Counted from the stretch's first letter, positions 15,471-23,762 are shown. The stretch: 36,151 bases of DNA from Actinomycetes bacterium (GCA_021798135.1 JAJZYI010000001.1:1-36151); one strand, 5' to 3'. The notes: generated from the sequence alone by a model not told the origin. Numbers and translations: made by a program.

Positions 15471-16547
15471 GGTGGCGACGAACCCCTCCCAGCGGCGCAG
15501 GTAGTCCACGAAGGGCGGGCTCACGCCCTCGCCGTGCAGGTAGGCCTCGGACACGGGGAGCGCGACCGGCGTGAAGTCCCGGTCGCGGCGCAGGCGCCGG
15601 GGGAAGTCGTGGTGCAGCACGGCGGCGCGGCCGACGATGGCGTAGTCGGCCCCGGCCGTGAGCACGTCGACCACGTCACGGCCCGTGCGGATGGTGCCGG
15701 CGACCCCCAGCACGGCGTCGCCGCGCTCGAGGTCCGTGAAGTGCGCCAGGAGCGGCCGGTCGGCCAGGGTGGCGTCCTCGGGCAGCTTGCGGGCGTCCCA
15801 CAGGGACATGTCGAGGAAGTCGACCCGGCCGGCTGCGAGCAGCTCGCCGGCGAGGTCGCGGATGTCGGCCAGGCGAAGGCCGAACCGCTCGGGTGACAGG
15901 CGGATGCCGACCTGCAGGTCGGCGCTGCAGCGGTCCCGGATGGCGTCGAGGACCTCCACGACGATGCGGGCCCGGTTGCCGGGCGAGCCGCCGTAGCGGT
16001 CGGTGCGCCGGTTCTGCTCGGGGGACAGGAACTGGCAGAGCAGGTAGCCGTGCGCGCCGTGGACCTCCACGGCGGCGAAGCCGGCTCGCTCGGCGCGCGC
16101 CGCGGCGGCGGCGAAGTCGTCGACCACGTCCTCCACCTCCGCCGCGGTGAGCGCTCGGGTGCCGGTCGCCGCGTCGTCGCTGGGTCCGACGGGTTGGCCG
16201 ACCAGCTCGGCGGGGGCGCGCGCACCGGCATGGTGCAGCTGCAGGGCCGGCACGCTCCCTGCCGCGACGATCGCCGACGCCAGGCGTGCGAGCCCGTCGG
16301 CGTGCTGGTCCCCGAACACGCCGAGCTGCCCGGGGAAGCCCTGCCCGACGGCCTGGACGTGCGACGCGCAGGTCATCGTCAGCCCGAACCCGCCCTCGGC
16401 GCGCAGCACCAGCCACCGCAGCTCGGCGTCCGAGATCGTGCCGTCGGGATGGCTCTGCTGGTTGGTGAGCGCGGCCAGGGCCAGGCGGTTCGGCCACGCC
16501 GGCCCGCGTCGGAGGCGCAGCGCGCCGAAGGGGTCCGGGCGGGACAT
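15468..16547 (-). CDS. NADH:flavin oxidoreductase, old yellow enzyme family
   Basis: A 359-residue FMN-dependent TIM-barrel enzyme. Family signatures are NRLALAALTNQQSHPDGT near the start, LQLHHAGARAP with the substrate-binding His pair region, GFAAVEVHGAHGYLLCQFLSP then NRRTDRYGGS, and the phosphate-binding GTIRTGRDVVDVLTAGADY near the C-terminus. Members reduce activated alkenes of enones, enoyl-CoAs or xenobiotics with NAD(P)H. No 4Fe-4S or FAD/NAD extension is present, so it is a stand-alone OYE, not a dienoyl-CoA reductase. The ATG at 16547 has a purine-rich GGAAGGAAGG upstream. Its 3' end abuts the 23-bp repeat array. Confidence 0.9.
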   Translation of the reverse strand: MSRPDPFGALRLRRGPAWPNRLALAALTNQQSHPDGTISDAELRWLVLRAEGGFGLTMTCASHVQAVGQGFPGQLGVFGDQHADGLARLASAIVAAGSVPALQLHHAGARAPAELVGQPVGPSDDAATGTRALTAAEVEDVVDDFAAAAARAERAGFAAVEVHGAHGYLLCQFLSPEQNRRTDRYGGSPGNRARIVVEVLDAIRDRCSADLQVGIRLSPERFGLRLADIRDLAGELLAAGRVDFLDMSLWDARKLPEDATLADRPLLAHFTDLERGDAVLGVAGTIRTGRDVVDVLTAGADYAIVGRAAVLHHDFPRRLRRDRDFTPVALPVSEAYLHGEGVSPPFVDYLRRWEGFVAT

Positions 16548-16694
16548 GCAGCGGCCTTCCTTCCCTGGTCGTCTACGTGGGAGCGCCGTCGCGCCCCGCC
16601 CGACGATGGTATTCGCCGTCGCCGGCCGGCGGCGCAGAGCACGATCTCGGGCCGGCAGCCTGGCTCCTGCAGTACCCCACGGCGGTGTGTCGGC

Positions 16695-16700
16695 TACAAA
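16695..16700 (+). promoter_or_regulatory. -10-like element, possible leaderless start for DedA fusion
   Basis: TACAAA lies 8 nt before the ATG at 16709, where no ribosome site is seen. In actinobacteria a -10 at this distance often gives a transcript that starts at the start codon. The last base does not match the TAnnnT consensus, so support is moderate. Confidence 0.4.
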
Positions 16701-16708
16701 GGGCGTCC

Positions 16709-18193
16709 ATGGAGGCGCTGCTGAGCCCCACGGGTTTCGTGAGCTCGTTCGGCTACCTGGCGATCTTCGTGCTGAGCGTGGCCCAGTCGTGCTGCGTCCC
16801 GACGTCGTCGGAGCTCACGCTGGGCTTCGCCGGGGCGCTCGCCGCCACCGGTCACCTGGACCTGGCCGGAGCCATCGCGGCGGGTGCGGCGGGCGAGGTG
16901 GTCGGGGCGTTCGTGGCCTGGGCCATCGGGCGCACCGCCGGCCGTGCCATCGTCGACCGGTACGGCAAGTACCTCCTGCTCACCCACCACGACCTGGACC
17001 GGGCCGAGGCGTGGTACGCCCGCCACGAGCGCTGGGGGGTGTTCGGGGGCCGGCTGCTGCCCGTCGTCCGGAACTTCGTGGCGCTCCCGGCCGGCGTCGC
17101 CGAGGTGCCGCTGGTGCGCTTCGGCCTGCTCACGGCGGCGGGCAGCCTGATCTGGGACGGTGCCATGGCCGGCATCGGCTACGGCGTCGGCAGCCGCTGG
17201 CACGCGATCGTCCACGCCTTCAGCGACGCCGGCTACGTGCTCGGTGCGCTGGCCGTGGTCGCCGTCGCCGCCGCCGTCGTGCACCGCTGGCGGTCCTACG
17301 GTGCCCAGGTGGCGCTGCAGCGCGTCGACGGTGCCCGCCCCGGAACGGGCCCCGGCGGCGGTGCCGTCGGTGTGTCCCGGGCCGGCGTCGTCATCGGCAT
17401 CGGTGCCGGTTCCGGTGCCGCCCCGGGTGCGGGTGGCGCCCCGGGTGCGGGTGGCGCGGCGGTCGCCGTCGGCGGCGAACCGGCCGAGGCGGTGGGGCCG
17501 CCGGCTGCCGCGGCACCGCCCAACCCGCGCGAGGAGATCGTGGCGCTCGTCCGGCGCCTGGCAGCGCCCGGCGCCGGCGTGGGCGAGCGCCACGGGGCGG
17601 CGGCCAACGAGCGGCTGACGGCGGCGGCGGCTGCGGTCCTGTTCGTGCTGATCTTCCTGGAGGGGATCACGCTCCTGCACATCCACGGCCTGCTGGCCAT
17701 GCACGTCGCCATCGGCCTGGTGCTGGTCCCGCCCGTCGTGGTCAAGCTCGGCAGCACGGGCTGGCGGTTCCTCCGCTACTACACCGGCCACCCGGCGTAC
17801 GTGCACAAGGGCGCGCCGATGCCGCTGCTGCGGGCGCTGGCACCGGTGCTGGTCCTCAGCACCGTCGTGCTCTTCGTGTCGGGCGTCGCGCTGGTCGCCG
17901 TGCCACGCCCGGCAGCGTGGCTGCTGGCCGTCCACCGCGGCGACTTCGTGCTCTGGTTCGTGGTGCTGGCGGTCCACGTGCTCACCTACGTGTGGCAGGT
18001 GCCGGGGGTCCTGCGGCGGGACCTGAGCAGCCGCCGCACCTACCGGCGCAGCAGCCCCCCGGGGCGGCGGCTGCGCGTGCTCGGCGTCGCCGGCGCCGTG
18101 GCGGCCGGCGTGGCGATGACCGTGGCGCTGTGGCCGGCGTTCGGCCCGAACGTCCACACGTTCTTCCACTTCCTGAGCGGCGCGGCTCGTTAG
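16709..18193 (+). CDS. DedA/VTT membrane protein fused to a b-heme-like four-helix domain
   Basis: A 494-residue polytopic protein with two domains. Residues ~1-195 are a DedA (SNARE-associated/VTT) domain: PTSSELTLGFAGALAATG, ERWGVFGGRLLPVVRNF then VALPAGVAEVPLVRF. DedA proteins flip phospholipids or carrier lipids and support proton homeostasis. Residues ~210-300 are a Gly/Ala/Pro linker with an 18-bp duplicated unit (GAPGAG twice). Residues ~305-465 form about four helices with membrane histidines: His324, His326, His332, His361, His366, and His409/His423, whose 14-residue spacing on one helix recalls b-type heme ligands. The C-terminal part resembles DUF4405/cytochrome b561-like proteins; heme binding is inference. 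The frame is open upstream but the ATG at 16709 fits the DedA start. No terminal oxidase or partner is adjacent. Confidence 0.8.
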   Translation: MEALLSPTGFVSSFGYLAIFVLSVAQSCCVPTSSELTLGFAGALAATGHLDLAGAIAAGAAGEVVGAFVAWAIGRTAGRAIVDRYGKYLLLTHHDLDRAEAWYARHERWGVFGGRLLPVVRNFVALPAGVAEVPLVRFGLLTAAGSLIWDGAMAGIGYGVGSRWHAIVHAFSDAGYVLGALAVVAVAAAVVHRWRSYGAQVALQRVDGARPGTGPGGGAVGVSRAGVVIGIGAGSGAAPGAGGAPGAGGAAVAVGGEPAEAVGPPAAAAPPNPREEIVALVRRLAAPGAGVGERHGAAANERLTAAAAAVLFVLIFLEGITLLHIHGLLAMHVAIGLVLVPPVVVKLGSTGWRFLRYYTGHPAYVHKGAPMPLLRALAPVLVLSTVVLFVSGVALVAVPRPAAWLLAVHRGDFVLWFVVLAVHVLTYVWQVPGVLRRDLSSRRTYRRSSPPGRRLRVLGVAGAVAAGVAMTVALWPAFGPNVHTFFHFLSGAAR

Positions 18194-18241
18194 CCGGCGG
18201 GGCGTGACGGGCCTGTCCGCCACCGCGCCCGTCGGGCCGCC

Positions 18242-18298
18242 GCCCGGTCCTGGGTCGTCGGCCCGGTCCTGTGTCGTCGGCCCGGTCCTGTGTCGTTC
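18242..18298. repeat. 19-bp tandem repeat at the 3' end of the SpoU gene
   Basis: Three units of about GCCCGGTCCTGTGTCGTCG start at 18242, 18261 and 18280. They differ at one position in the first unit and at the end of the last. The third runs into the stop codon of the minus-strand methyltransferase (18297-18299). It lies in the convergent gap behind the DedA fusion gene. Confidence 0.85.
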
Positions 18299-19256
18299 AA
18301 CCGCCGGCGAGCCGGTGGAAGGTCACGGCGGCGGCGGTGGCGACGTTCAGGGAGTCGACGCCCGGCGCCATCGGGATCGTCACGACGTGGTCGGCGGCGG
18401 CGATGGCCGCCGCCGACAGGCCCGGGCCCTCCGCGCCGAGCACGACCGCCATGCCCGGCCGGGCCGGGTCGAGGAGCGCGGCGAGCTCGCCGGGGCCGAC
18501 CGGCGGGCGCCCGGCGCCGGGAGGTGGCGGGCGCGGCACGAGCGCGGCCACCGCGAAGCCGGCGTCGCGCAGCTCGTGGAGCGCGTCCGGCCACGGCGAC
18601 AGCCGCGCGAACGGCACGTGCAGGACGTGGCCGACCGAGACCCGGACCGCCCGGCGGTAGAGCGGGTCGGCGCACGTGGGGTCGAGCAGCACCGCCGCGA
18701 CGCCGAACGCCGCCGCGTTGCGGAACAGCGCGCCGAGGTTCTCGTGGTCGTTGACGCCCTCCACGACGGCCACCACCGGCGGCCCTCCGCCGGCGCTCGG
18801 CCGCCTGCCAGCTCGGGTCAGGAGCCGGCCGGCGTCGACGGGATCGGGTCGCCCGGCGACGGCCACGACGCCGCGGTGCAGCGCGAAGCCGACCGTGGCT
18901 GCCACCACCGGCCGGCTGCCGACGAACACCCGCGCGCCGCGCGAGCGCGCTGCGTCCACCAGGTCTGCCACTGCCACCGCCTGGTGGTCGTCGACCAGGA
19001 GGGAGCGGATCTCGAAGGGGGAGGTCAGGAGCTGGCGCACGGCGACGCGGCCCTCCACGACGACGACGTCGTCGTCGGCGCCCCGGCGGCGGCGCAGCGC
19101 GGCGTCGTCCAGGTCGCGGTAGTCGGCGAGCCGGGGGTCGGCCGGGTCGTCCACCTCGACCAGCTCGCCGGGGGGCCCAGCGGGCCCGGCGGTCGGCACG
19201 GCGTCAGCCCCGGGGCGACCGCGTCGGCAGGCGGCCGTGGCATGCCATGGTGCCAT
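18297..19256 (-). CDS. SpoU/TrmH-family RNA 2'-O-methyltransferase
   Basis: A protein of up to 319 residues with the three SPOUT trefoil-knot motifs: NDHENLGALFRNAAAFG (motif 1), VVLGAEGPGLS (motif 2) and IPMAPGVDSLNVATAAAVTF (motif 3). These bind SAM and catalyse ribose methylation of rRNA or tRNA. An N-terminal RNA-binding substrate domain precedes (LADYRDLDDAALRRR, EIRSLLVDDHQ). The exact target nucleotide cannot be told. The start is uncertain: ATG 19256 gives ~35 low-complexity residues first; TACGAT overlapping that ATG looks like a -10, which would put the transcript start downstream and favour a later GTG such as 19154. It ends in the 19-bp repeat. Confidence 0.88.
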   Translation of the reverse strand: MAPWHATAACRRGRPGADAVPTAGPAGPPGELVEVDDPADPRLADYRDLDDAALRRRRGADDDVVVVEGRVAVRQLLTSPFEIRSLLVDDHQAVAVADLVDAARSRGARVFVGSRPVVAATVGFALHRGVVAVAGRPDPVDAGRLLTRAGRRPSAGGGPPVVAVVEGVNDHENLGALFRNAAAFGVAAVLLDPTCADPLYRRAVRVSVGHVLHVPFARLSPWPDALHELRDAGFAVAALVPRPPPPGAGRPPVGPGELAALLDPARPGMAVVLGAEGPGLSAAAIAAADHVVTIPMAPGVDSLNVATAAAVTFHRLAGG

Positions 19257-19296
19257 CGTACGGACCCGCCGGGTCCCCGCGCGCGTGGGGCCGGGC

Positions 19297-19713
19297 TCAG
19301 CCCAACCGCTGCAGCTCCACGACGGGGATCACCCGGGTGGTCTTGGCCGCGTACTCGGCGAAGCCCGGGTAGCGGCTCGCCTGCTCCGCGTACACGCGGT
19401 CCCGGTCCGGCCCGGTCACCACCACGGCCACCGCCGGGTAGGTCTCGTCGCCGGCCTCCACGGTGACCTCGGGCCGGGCGACGACGTTGTGGTACCAGTC
19501 CGGGTGGGTGTCGGCGCCGGCCTTGGAGGCGAACACGTAGCGGTGCCCGTCGAGGTCGAGGTACATCATGGGGTTCACCCGCTCGGCGCCGCTACGGGCG
19601 CCCGTGGTGTGCAGCAGGAGCAGCGGGGCGCCCTCGAACTGGCCTCCGACCCTGCCGCCGTTGGCGCGGAACTCGTCGATGATCCTGGCGTTCCAGTCGT
19701 GCACGTCGCTCAT
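19297..19713 (-). CDS. Ddn-like (DUF385) deazaflavin-dependent nitroreductase-family protein
   Basis: A 138-residue split-barrel protein of the family that includes mycobacterial Ddn and uses coenzyme F420. Visible signatures are FEGAPLLLLHTTGARSG, RVNPMMYLDLDGHRYVF, and SKAGADTHPDWYHNVVARP. Members reduce quinones or nitro compounds with F420H2; the natural substrate is unknown. The ATG at 19713 has a GAGGCGAGG-type ribosome site and starts MSDVHDWN; a longer frame to 19812 is arginine-rich and overlaps the repeat array, so I reject it. It lies downstream of the MFS gene on the same strand, separated by the 46-bp repeat array, and 41 bp before the start of the SpoU gene. Confidence 0.87.
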   Translation of the reverse strand: MSDVHDWNARIIDEFRANGGRVGGQFEGAPLLLLHTTGARSGAERVNPMMYLDLDGHRYVFASKAGADTHPDWYHNVVARPEVTVEAGDETYPAVAVVVTGPDRDRVYAEQASRYPGFAEYAAKTTRVIPVVELQRLG

Positions 19714-19790
19714 GTCGGCCTCGCCTCGTCGTCGTCGCCGGCATGGCCGCCGGCCGGGGCGCCCGCAGGCGGGGATGCCCCGGTGCGAGG

Positions 19791-19975
19791 GTAGCGGGCC
19801 AGGGGCGGTCACGACATGGTCGCCGGCGCCGGGCCGGTCGCGGGCCAGGGGCGGTCACGACATGGTCGCCGGCGCCGGGCCGGTCGCGGTGCGGGGGCGG
19901 TCACGACATGGTCGCCGGCGCCGGGCCGGTAGCGGGCCAGGGGCGGTCACGACATGGTCGCCGGCGCCGGGCCGG
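19791..19975. repeat. Four 46-bp tandem repeats spanning the MFS gene 3' end
   Basis: The motif GGGGCGGTCACGACATGGTC recurs at 19802, 19848, 19894 and 19940, an exact 46-bp period, and every unit contains the palindrome CCGGCGCCGG. Units are nearly identical, with a few changes in the third (GTGCG for GGCCA). The last unit encodes the final eight residues and stop (TCA, 19947-19949) of the MFS transporter; the other three repeat that gene end beyond the stop. Confidence 0.92.
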
Positions 19976-21854
19976 CCGCGGCGTGCAGGGCGGCCAGTTC
20001 CGCGTCCACCCGCCGGCGGTGCTCCTCGGCGTCGCGACGCGCCGACGACCGCCGCCAGCGGCCGCTCATGAACAGCACCGTCGGCAGCAGCAGGGCCTCG
20101 CCGGCGACGCACACCCACCACCAGGCCTGCCACTGCCCGGGTGCCTGCCGGCGGGCTGCCAGCACCTGGGCGCCGTGCGCGGCCAGGTACGCCCGGTCGG
20201 CGGGGGGGACCTTGCTGGCCGCGACCAGCCGGGTGACCGCCTGGGGCTCCGTGACGTGCAGGTGCGCGGCGACCTGGCCGATGGCGGCGCTGACGGCGGC
20301 GCGGTTCCCCTGGTTGGCGGCGAGCTCGGCCCGCGTGGCCGGGTCGATGGCCTGCAGGGTCGCGACCTGCGCTGGGTAGCGGGCCTCGATCGCCTGCAGC
20401 TGCCGGCCGTACTGGGCGATCGGCGTCACCGACGTCACGACGTACGGGATGACGAGGAACGAGGCGGCGACGACGACGCGCAGGATCCACCCCCACACGG
20501 CCAGCCCGGTGGCCACCAGCGCCGGGTTGCGGTGCTCGACGGTCTCGGTGAACGCCGCCATCCACGGCGAGTACGCGACGCCCCGACTGGCCGACATCAG
20601 GGAGACGATGACCACGAACGTGGCGTAGCTCGTGGCGGCGTCGGTGGTGCGCAAGGCGAAGACGGTCGTCATGGCGATCGCGGCCAGCGCACCGGCGACG
20701 ATGAACGGCTTGCGGACCCCCACGCGGTCCGAGAGCGCGCCGATGACGACCACCGCGACGGCGTCCGCCGCCCAGAACCAGTTGCCGAGCCCGTTGGCCT
20801 GCGCCTGGCTGAAACCGAAGACGGCGGAGAAGTAGATGACGAAGAAGCCGACGGCCGCGTAGTAGATGAGCAGGAACAGGCTGATGCCGAGGGCCGGCAC
20901 CATCACCGAGGGGGTGACCATCTGGCGCCAGGGGCGGCGGGTGGCCGCCGCCACGTCGATGCCCCGGGCGCGGGCCTCGATCAGGGCCCGCTCCCGAACC
21001 GAGACCATCCGCTGGTCGCGCAGCTGGGGTGAGAGCTCGCGCAGGAACACGAACGCGACCACGAACACGACGAGGCCGGTGGCCCCAGCGATGTGGAACT
21101 GGTCCTGCCAGGCGTGGAGGTGGTCGAGCGTGTTCGACGCGACCTCGGAGACCACCAGGCTGCCCATCACCGGCCCGACGGTCCACAGCCCCATGGCCGT
21201 GCCGCGGCCCAGCTGCGGCGAGAAGTCGCGCACCAGGGCGGGGGAGGCGACCAGCACCATGCCCTCGACGAAGCCCACGACCGCCACGAGGGCGGTGTAC
21301 GTCGCCGGGTCGGGTGCGGACGGGATGCCCACGGCGGTCACCAGACTGGCGGCCAGCAGCCCGAAGACCACCAGGTTGGCGCGGCCCCATCGGTCGGCGA
21401 GGCCCGCCACCAGCGACGCCACCGCGCCGGTCGCGCTCGAGATCACGACCACCCCGAGGTAGAAGCGGAACGAGATCCCGAAGTGCTCCATGATCGCCGG
21501 TCCCACCGACCCACCCACGTACTGCTGGTAGTAGAGGACGATGGTGGCGAGGACGGCCACCGCCAGGTAGCCGGTGCGCGGCCCGGCGTCCGGGTAGGCG
21601 TGGAGCTTGCGGTCCCACGGATGCAGGCGGCGGACGCCGGAGGGGCCGGTGCCCGGCCCGCGGGGCCGCTGTTCGGTGGCGGCGTCGGCCGTCGCCCCGG
21701 TGCCGGCACGGTGGCCGGCGTCCAGGAGGGCGCGGCCGGTGGTGGCTGCGGCCGGGGTCGCCGGCGAGCGCGTGCCGGCCGACGAGCCGGAGGCGGCCCC
21801 GGCCCCGGTGGATCCCGGGTCCGGCGGCCGGTCGTCGGCGTGCGGTGTCGTCAT
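19947..21854 (-). CDS. MFS transporter with a large loop before the last helix
   Basis: A 635-residue major facilitator. About 95 hydrophilic residues precede the first helix (LAVAVLATIVLYYQQYVGG). The family loop between helices 2 and 3 is seen as GLADRWGRANLVVFG, repeated in the second half as GALSDRVGVRKPFIVAG. Between the penultimate and last helices, residues ~475-572 form a soluble, Ala/Gln-rich, probably helical insert (AIEARYPAQVATLQAIDPAT and onward). If the topology is standard, the insert is outside the cell. A charged tail (RRDAEEHRRRVDAELAAL) follows. Substrate unknown. It is divergent from alanine dehydrogenase. Its last codons lie in a 46-bp tandem repeat. Confidence 0.88.
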   Translation of the reverse strand: MTTPHADDRPPDPGSTGAGAASGSSAGTRSPATPAAATTGRALLDAGHRAGTGATADAATEQRPRGPGTGPSGVRRLHPWDRKLHAYPDAGPRTGYLAVAVLATIVLYYQQYVGGSVGPAIMEHFGISFRFYLGVVVISSATGAVASLVAGLADRWGRANLVVFGLLAASLVTAVGIPSAPDPATYTALVAVVGFVEGMVLVASPALVRDFSPQLGRGTAMGLWTVGPVMGSLVVSEVASNTLDHLHAWQDQFHIAGATGLVVFVVAFVFLRELSPQLRDQRMVSVRERALIEARARGIDVAAATRRPWRQMVTPSVMVPALGISLFLLIYYAAVGFFVIYFSAVFGFSQAQANGLGNWFWAADAVAVVVIGALSDRVGVRKPFIVAGALAAIAMTTVFALRTTDAATSYATFVVIVSLMSASRGVAYSPWMAAFTETVEHRNPALVATGLAVWGWILRVVVAASFLVIPYVVTSVTPIAQYGRQLQAIEARYPAQVATLQAIDPATRAELAANQGNRAAVSAAIGQVAAHLHVTEPQAVTRLVAASKVPPADRAYLAAHGAQVLAARRQAPGQWQAWWWVCVAGEALLLPTVLFMSGRWRRSSARRDAEEHRRRVDAELAALHAAAGPAPATMS

Positions 21855-21887
21855 GGCCCCTCCCGGGTCCGAGTCCCCACAAGATCA

Positions 21888-21908
21888 TGTCACGTGTCGT
21901 GTCAAGTG
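21888..21908. promoter_or_regulatory. Direct repeat in the MFS/ald divergent promoter region
   Basis: TGTCACGTG (21888-21896) and TGTCAAGTG (21900-21908) are 12 bp apart, in an unusually AT-rich spot of the 138-bp gap between the two starts. The second overlaps TTGACA on the minus strand, a perfect -35 for the MFS gene, though no well-placed -10 follows. Likely a regulator-binding site; the protein is unknown. Confidence 0.5.
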
Positions 21909-21992
21909 TTATGGAGAAGGTTGCGGCCGGGATCCCGCCGTGGCCGGAACCGGTGGGGCAAGGTGTGGGGACCGGCGACCGGGAGGGCGACG

Positions 21993-23114
21993 ATGCTGGT
22001 TGGCGTGCCGCGCGAGGTGAAGGACGACGAGTACCGGGTGGCGATGACCCCGGCCGGCGTCCACGAGCTGGTGCGCGCCGGGCACCGCGTGCTCGTCGAG
22101 CGCGGTGCCGGCGACGGCTCGTCGATCGGTGACGGCGAGTACGCCGACGCCGGTGCGTCGGTGGTGGCGACCGCCGACGACGTGTGGGCGGAAGCGGAGC
22201 TGGTCGTGAAGGTGAAGGAGCCGGTGGAGGCCGAGCACCCCCGGCTCCGCCCCGGCCAGGTGCTCTTCGCCTACCTGCACCTGGCCGCGTCGCGAGCGTG
22301 CACCGAGGCGCTGCTCGTGTCGGGCACCACCGCCGTGGCGTTCGAGACGGTGCAGCTCGCCGACGGCACTCTTCCCCTGCTCTACCCGATGTCCGAGGTG
22401 GCGGGGCGGATGGCCGCCCAGGTGGGCGCCCACTTCCTCGAGCGCGAGGCCGGCGGGCGCGGCGTGCTCATGGGCGGCGTGTCGGGAGCGCGCGACGCGC
22501 AGGTCGTCGTGCTGGGCGCGGGCGTCGCCGGCACCAACGCCGCGCACGTCGCCGTCGGCATGGGCGCGGCCACGTGCGTCCTCGACCGCGACGTCGCCAA
22601 GCTGCGCGCCCTCGACCGGATGTTCCAGGGTCGGCTGCAGACGCTGGCGTCGACCGCCTACGAGATCGAGCGGGTCGTGCTCCAGGCCGACCTGGTGGTC
22701 GGCGCCGTCCTGGTCACCGGGGCGCGCGCCCCCGAGCTCGTGACCGGGGACCTCGTCCGGCGCATGAAGCCCGGCGCGGTGCTGGTCGACGTCTCGATCG
22801 ACCAGGGCGGATGCTTCGAGCCGAGCCGGCCGACGACGCACTCGCGCCCGACCTTCGCCGTGCACGACACCATCTTCTACTGCGTGGCGAACATGCCCGG
22901 TGCGGTGCCCCACACCTCCACGCACGCGCTGGCGAACGTCACGCTCCCGTACGTCCTGGAGATCGCCGAGCGTGGCATCGCCGGGGCCGTCCACGCCGAC
23001 CCGGCGCTGGCCCGCGGCGTGAACGTCGCCGGCGGCGCCGTGGTCTACCCGGCGGTGGCACAGGCGCACGGGATGGCGTGGGCGGAGCTCGGGGGAACGT
23101 TGCCGCCCGGCTGA
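21993..23114 (+). CDS. ald: Alanine dehydrogenase
   Basis: A 373-residue enzyme, the normal length, converting L-alanine and NAD to pyruvate, ammonia and NADH. Substrate and catalytic residues sit at their usual numbers: Lys75 in VKVKEP, His96 in YLHLA and Asp270 in SIDQGGCFE. The NAD loop is VVVLGAGVAGTNAAHVA. Further signatures are MSEVAGRMAAQVGAHFLE and ANMPGAVPHTSTHALAN. The ATG at 21993 has GGGAGG 6 nt upstream; the frame is open much farther upstream but only by overlap with the divergent MFS gene. It could serve nitrogen assimilation or redox balance at low oxygen, as in mycobacteria. The phosphatase gene follows after 56 bp. Confidence 0.95.
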   Translation: MLVGVPREVKDDEYRVAMTPAGVHELVRAGHRVLVERGAGDGSSIGDGEYADAGASVVATADDVWAEAELVVKVKEPVEAEHPRLRPGQVLFAYLHLAASRACTEALLVSGTTAVAFETVQLADGTLPLLYPMSEVAGRMAAQVGAHFLEREAGGRGVLMGGVSGARDAQVVVLGAGVAGTNAAHVAVGMGAATCVLDRDVAKLRALDRMFQGRLQTLASTAYEIERVVLQADLVVGAVLVTGARAPELVTGDLVRRMKPGAVLVDVSIDQGGCFEPSRPTTHSRPTFAVHDTIFYCVANMPGAVPHTSTHALANVTLPYVLEIAERGIAGAVHADPALARGVNVAGGAVVYPAVAQAHGMAWAELGGTLPPG

Positions 23115-23170
23115 CGGCGCGCCGTCGGGTGGCCGGCCCTGGATGTGCGCCGGGACTCGGCCCGCACGGC

Positions 23171-23680
23171 ATGATGTCGGCGGTGCTCATGCTCCTGATC
23201 CGACATGCGGACGCCGGCTCGCGCCGGGAGTGGGCTGGCGACGACCGCGACCGGCCCCTCTCGGCGCTCGGCGTCCACCAGGCGCGCGCCCTGGCCGACG
23301 CCCTCGTCGAGCACAAGCCGGCGCTCATCGCCACCAGCCCCTACCTGCGGTGCCTGCAGACCGTCCTGCCGCTGGCGGACGCGGCCGGCCGGCCAGTGGT
23401 CCCGGTGGAGGCGCTCGGCGTGCAGGGCGCTCCCGAGGCCGGCACGACGCTGCAGCTGCTGGCGCGGCGCGGCACGGGCCCGCCGGTCGATCCCGATCTG
23501 GCCGAGCCCGTGATCGCCGTCTGCACGCACGGCGAGGTCATCGCCGCTGGCCTCGACGCCCTGGGGGCCACCGCGTTGGCGGCGGGCGCGGCCGCGCCCG
23601 GCCCCAAGGCCGGCACCTGGCTGCTGCGCTTCGACGGCGACCGGCTGGTCGACGTGGGGCACCTCGCACCGCCGGCCTGA
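23171..23680 (+). CDS. SixA-like histidine phosphatase
   Basis: A 169-residue protein of the histidine phosphatase superfamily. The catalytic RH motif is LLIRHADAG (Arg11, His12 from this start), a second Arg is in TSPYLRCLQT (Arg60), and the second His is His120 in VCTHGEV. This compact form resembles SixA, which removes phosphate from phosphohistidine, but metabolite phosphatases share the fold. ATG codons at 23171, 23174 and 23189 are all possible; the last still keeps the RH motif. The next gene, a TetR regulator, has its own operator-promoter, so cotranscription is not required. Confidence 0.85.
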   Translation: MMSAVLMLLIRHADAGSRREWAGDDRDRPLSALGVHQARALADALVEHKPALIATSPYLRCLQTVLPLADAAGRPVVPVEALGVQGAPEAGTTLQLLARRGTGPPVDPDLAEPVIAVCTHGEVIAAGLDALGATALAAGAAAPGPKAGTWLLRFDGDRLVDVGHLAPPA

Positions 23681-23702
23681 GGGACGCGTCGGCGGGCGCC
23701 GA

Positions 23703-23718
23703 GCCGGTACGAACCGGC
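23703..23718. promoter_or_regulatory. Operator-like palindrome 1 upstream of tetR
   Basis: GCCGGTACGAACCGGC has perfect 6-bp arms (GCCGGT/ACCGGC) around ACGA. It differs by one base from the second palindrome at 23747-23762; centres are 44 bp apart, about four helical turns. Placement before a TetR gene suggests autoregulation. Confidence 0.7.
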
Positions 23719-23746
23719 GGCGGGCCCCGGGGTCGCCGCCGGCCGA

Positions 23747-23762
23747 GCCGGTACGATCCGGC
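23747..23762. promoter_or_regulatory. Operator-like palindrome 2 overlapping the tetR -10
   Basis: GCCGGTACGATCCGGC ends one base before the GTG start at 23764. Its centre, TACGAT (23752-23757), is a good TAnnnT -10 hexamer with exactly 6 nt to the GTG, so the transcript would be leaderless. A repressor bound here would block RNA polymerase directly. Confidence 0.7.

Noticed and set aside
19714..19812. N-terminal extension of the Ddn-like protein
   Set aside because: It is arginine-rich, overlaps the repeat array, and lies upstream of a well-placed ribosome site and ATG at 19713.
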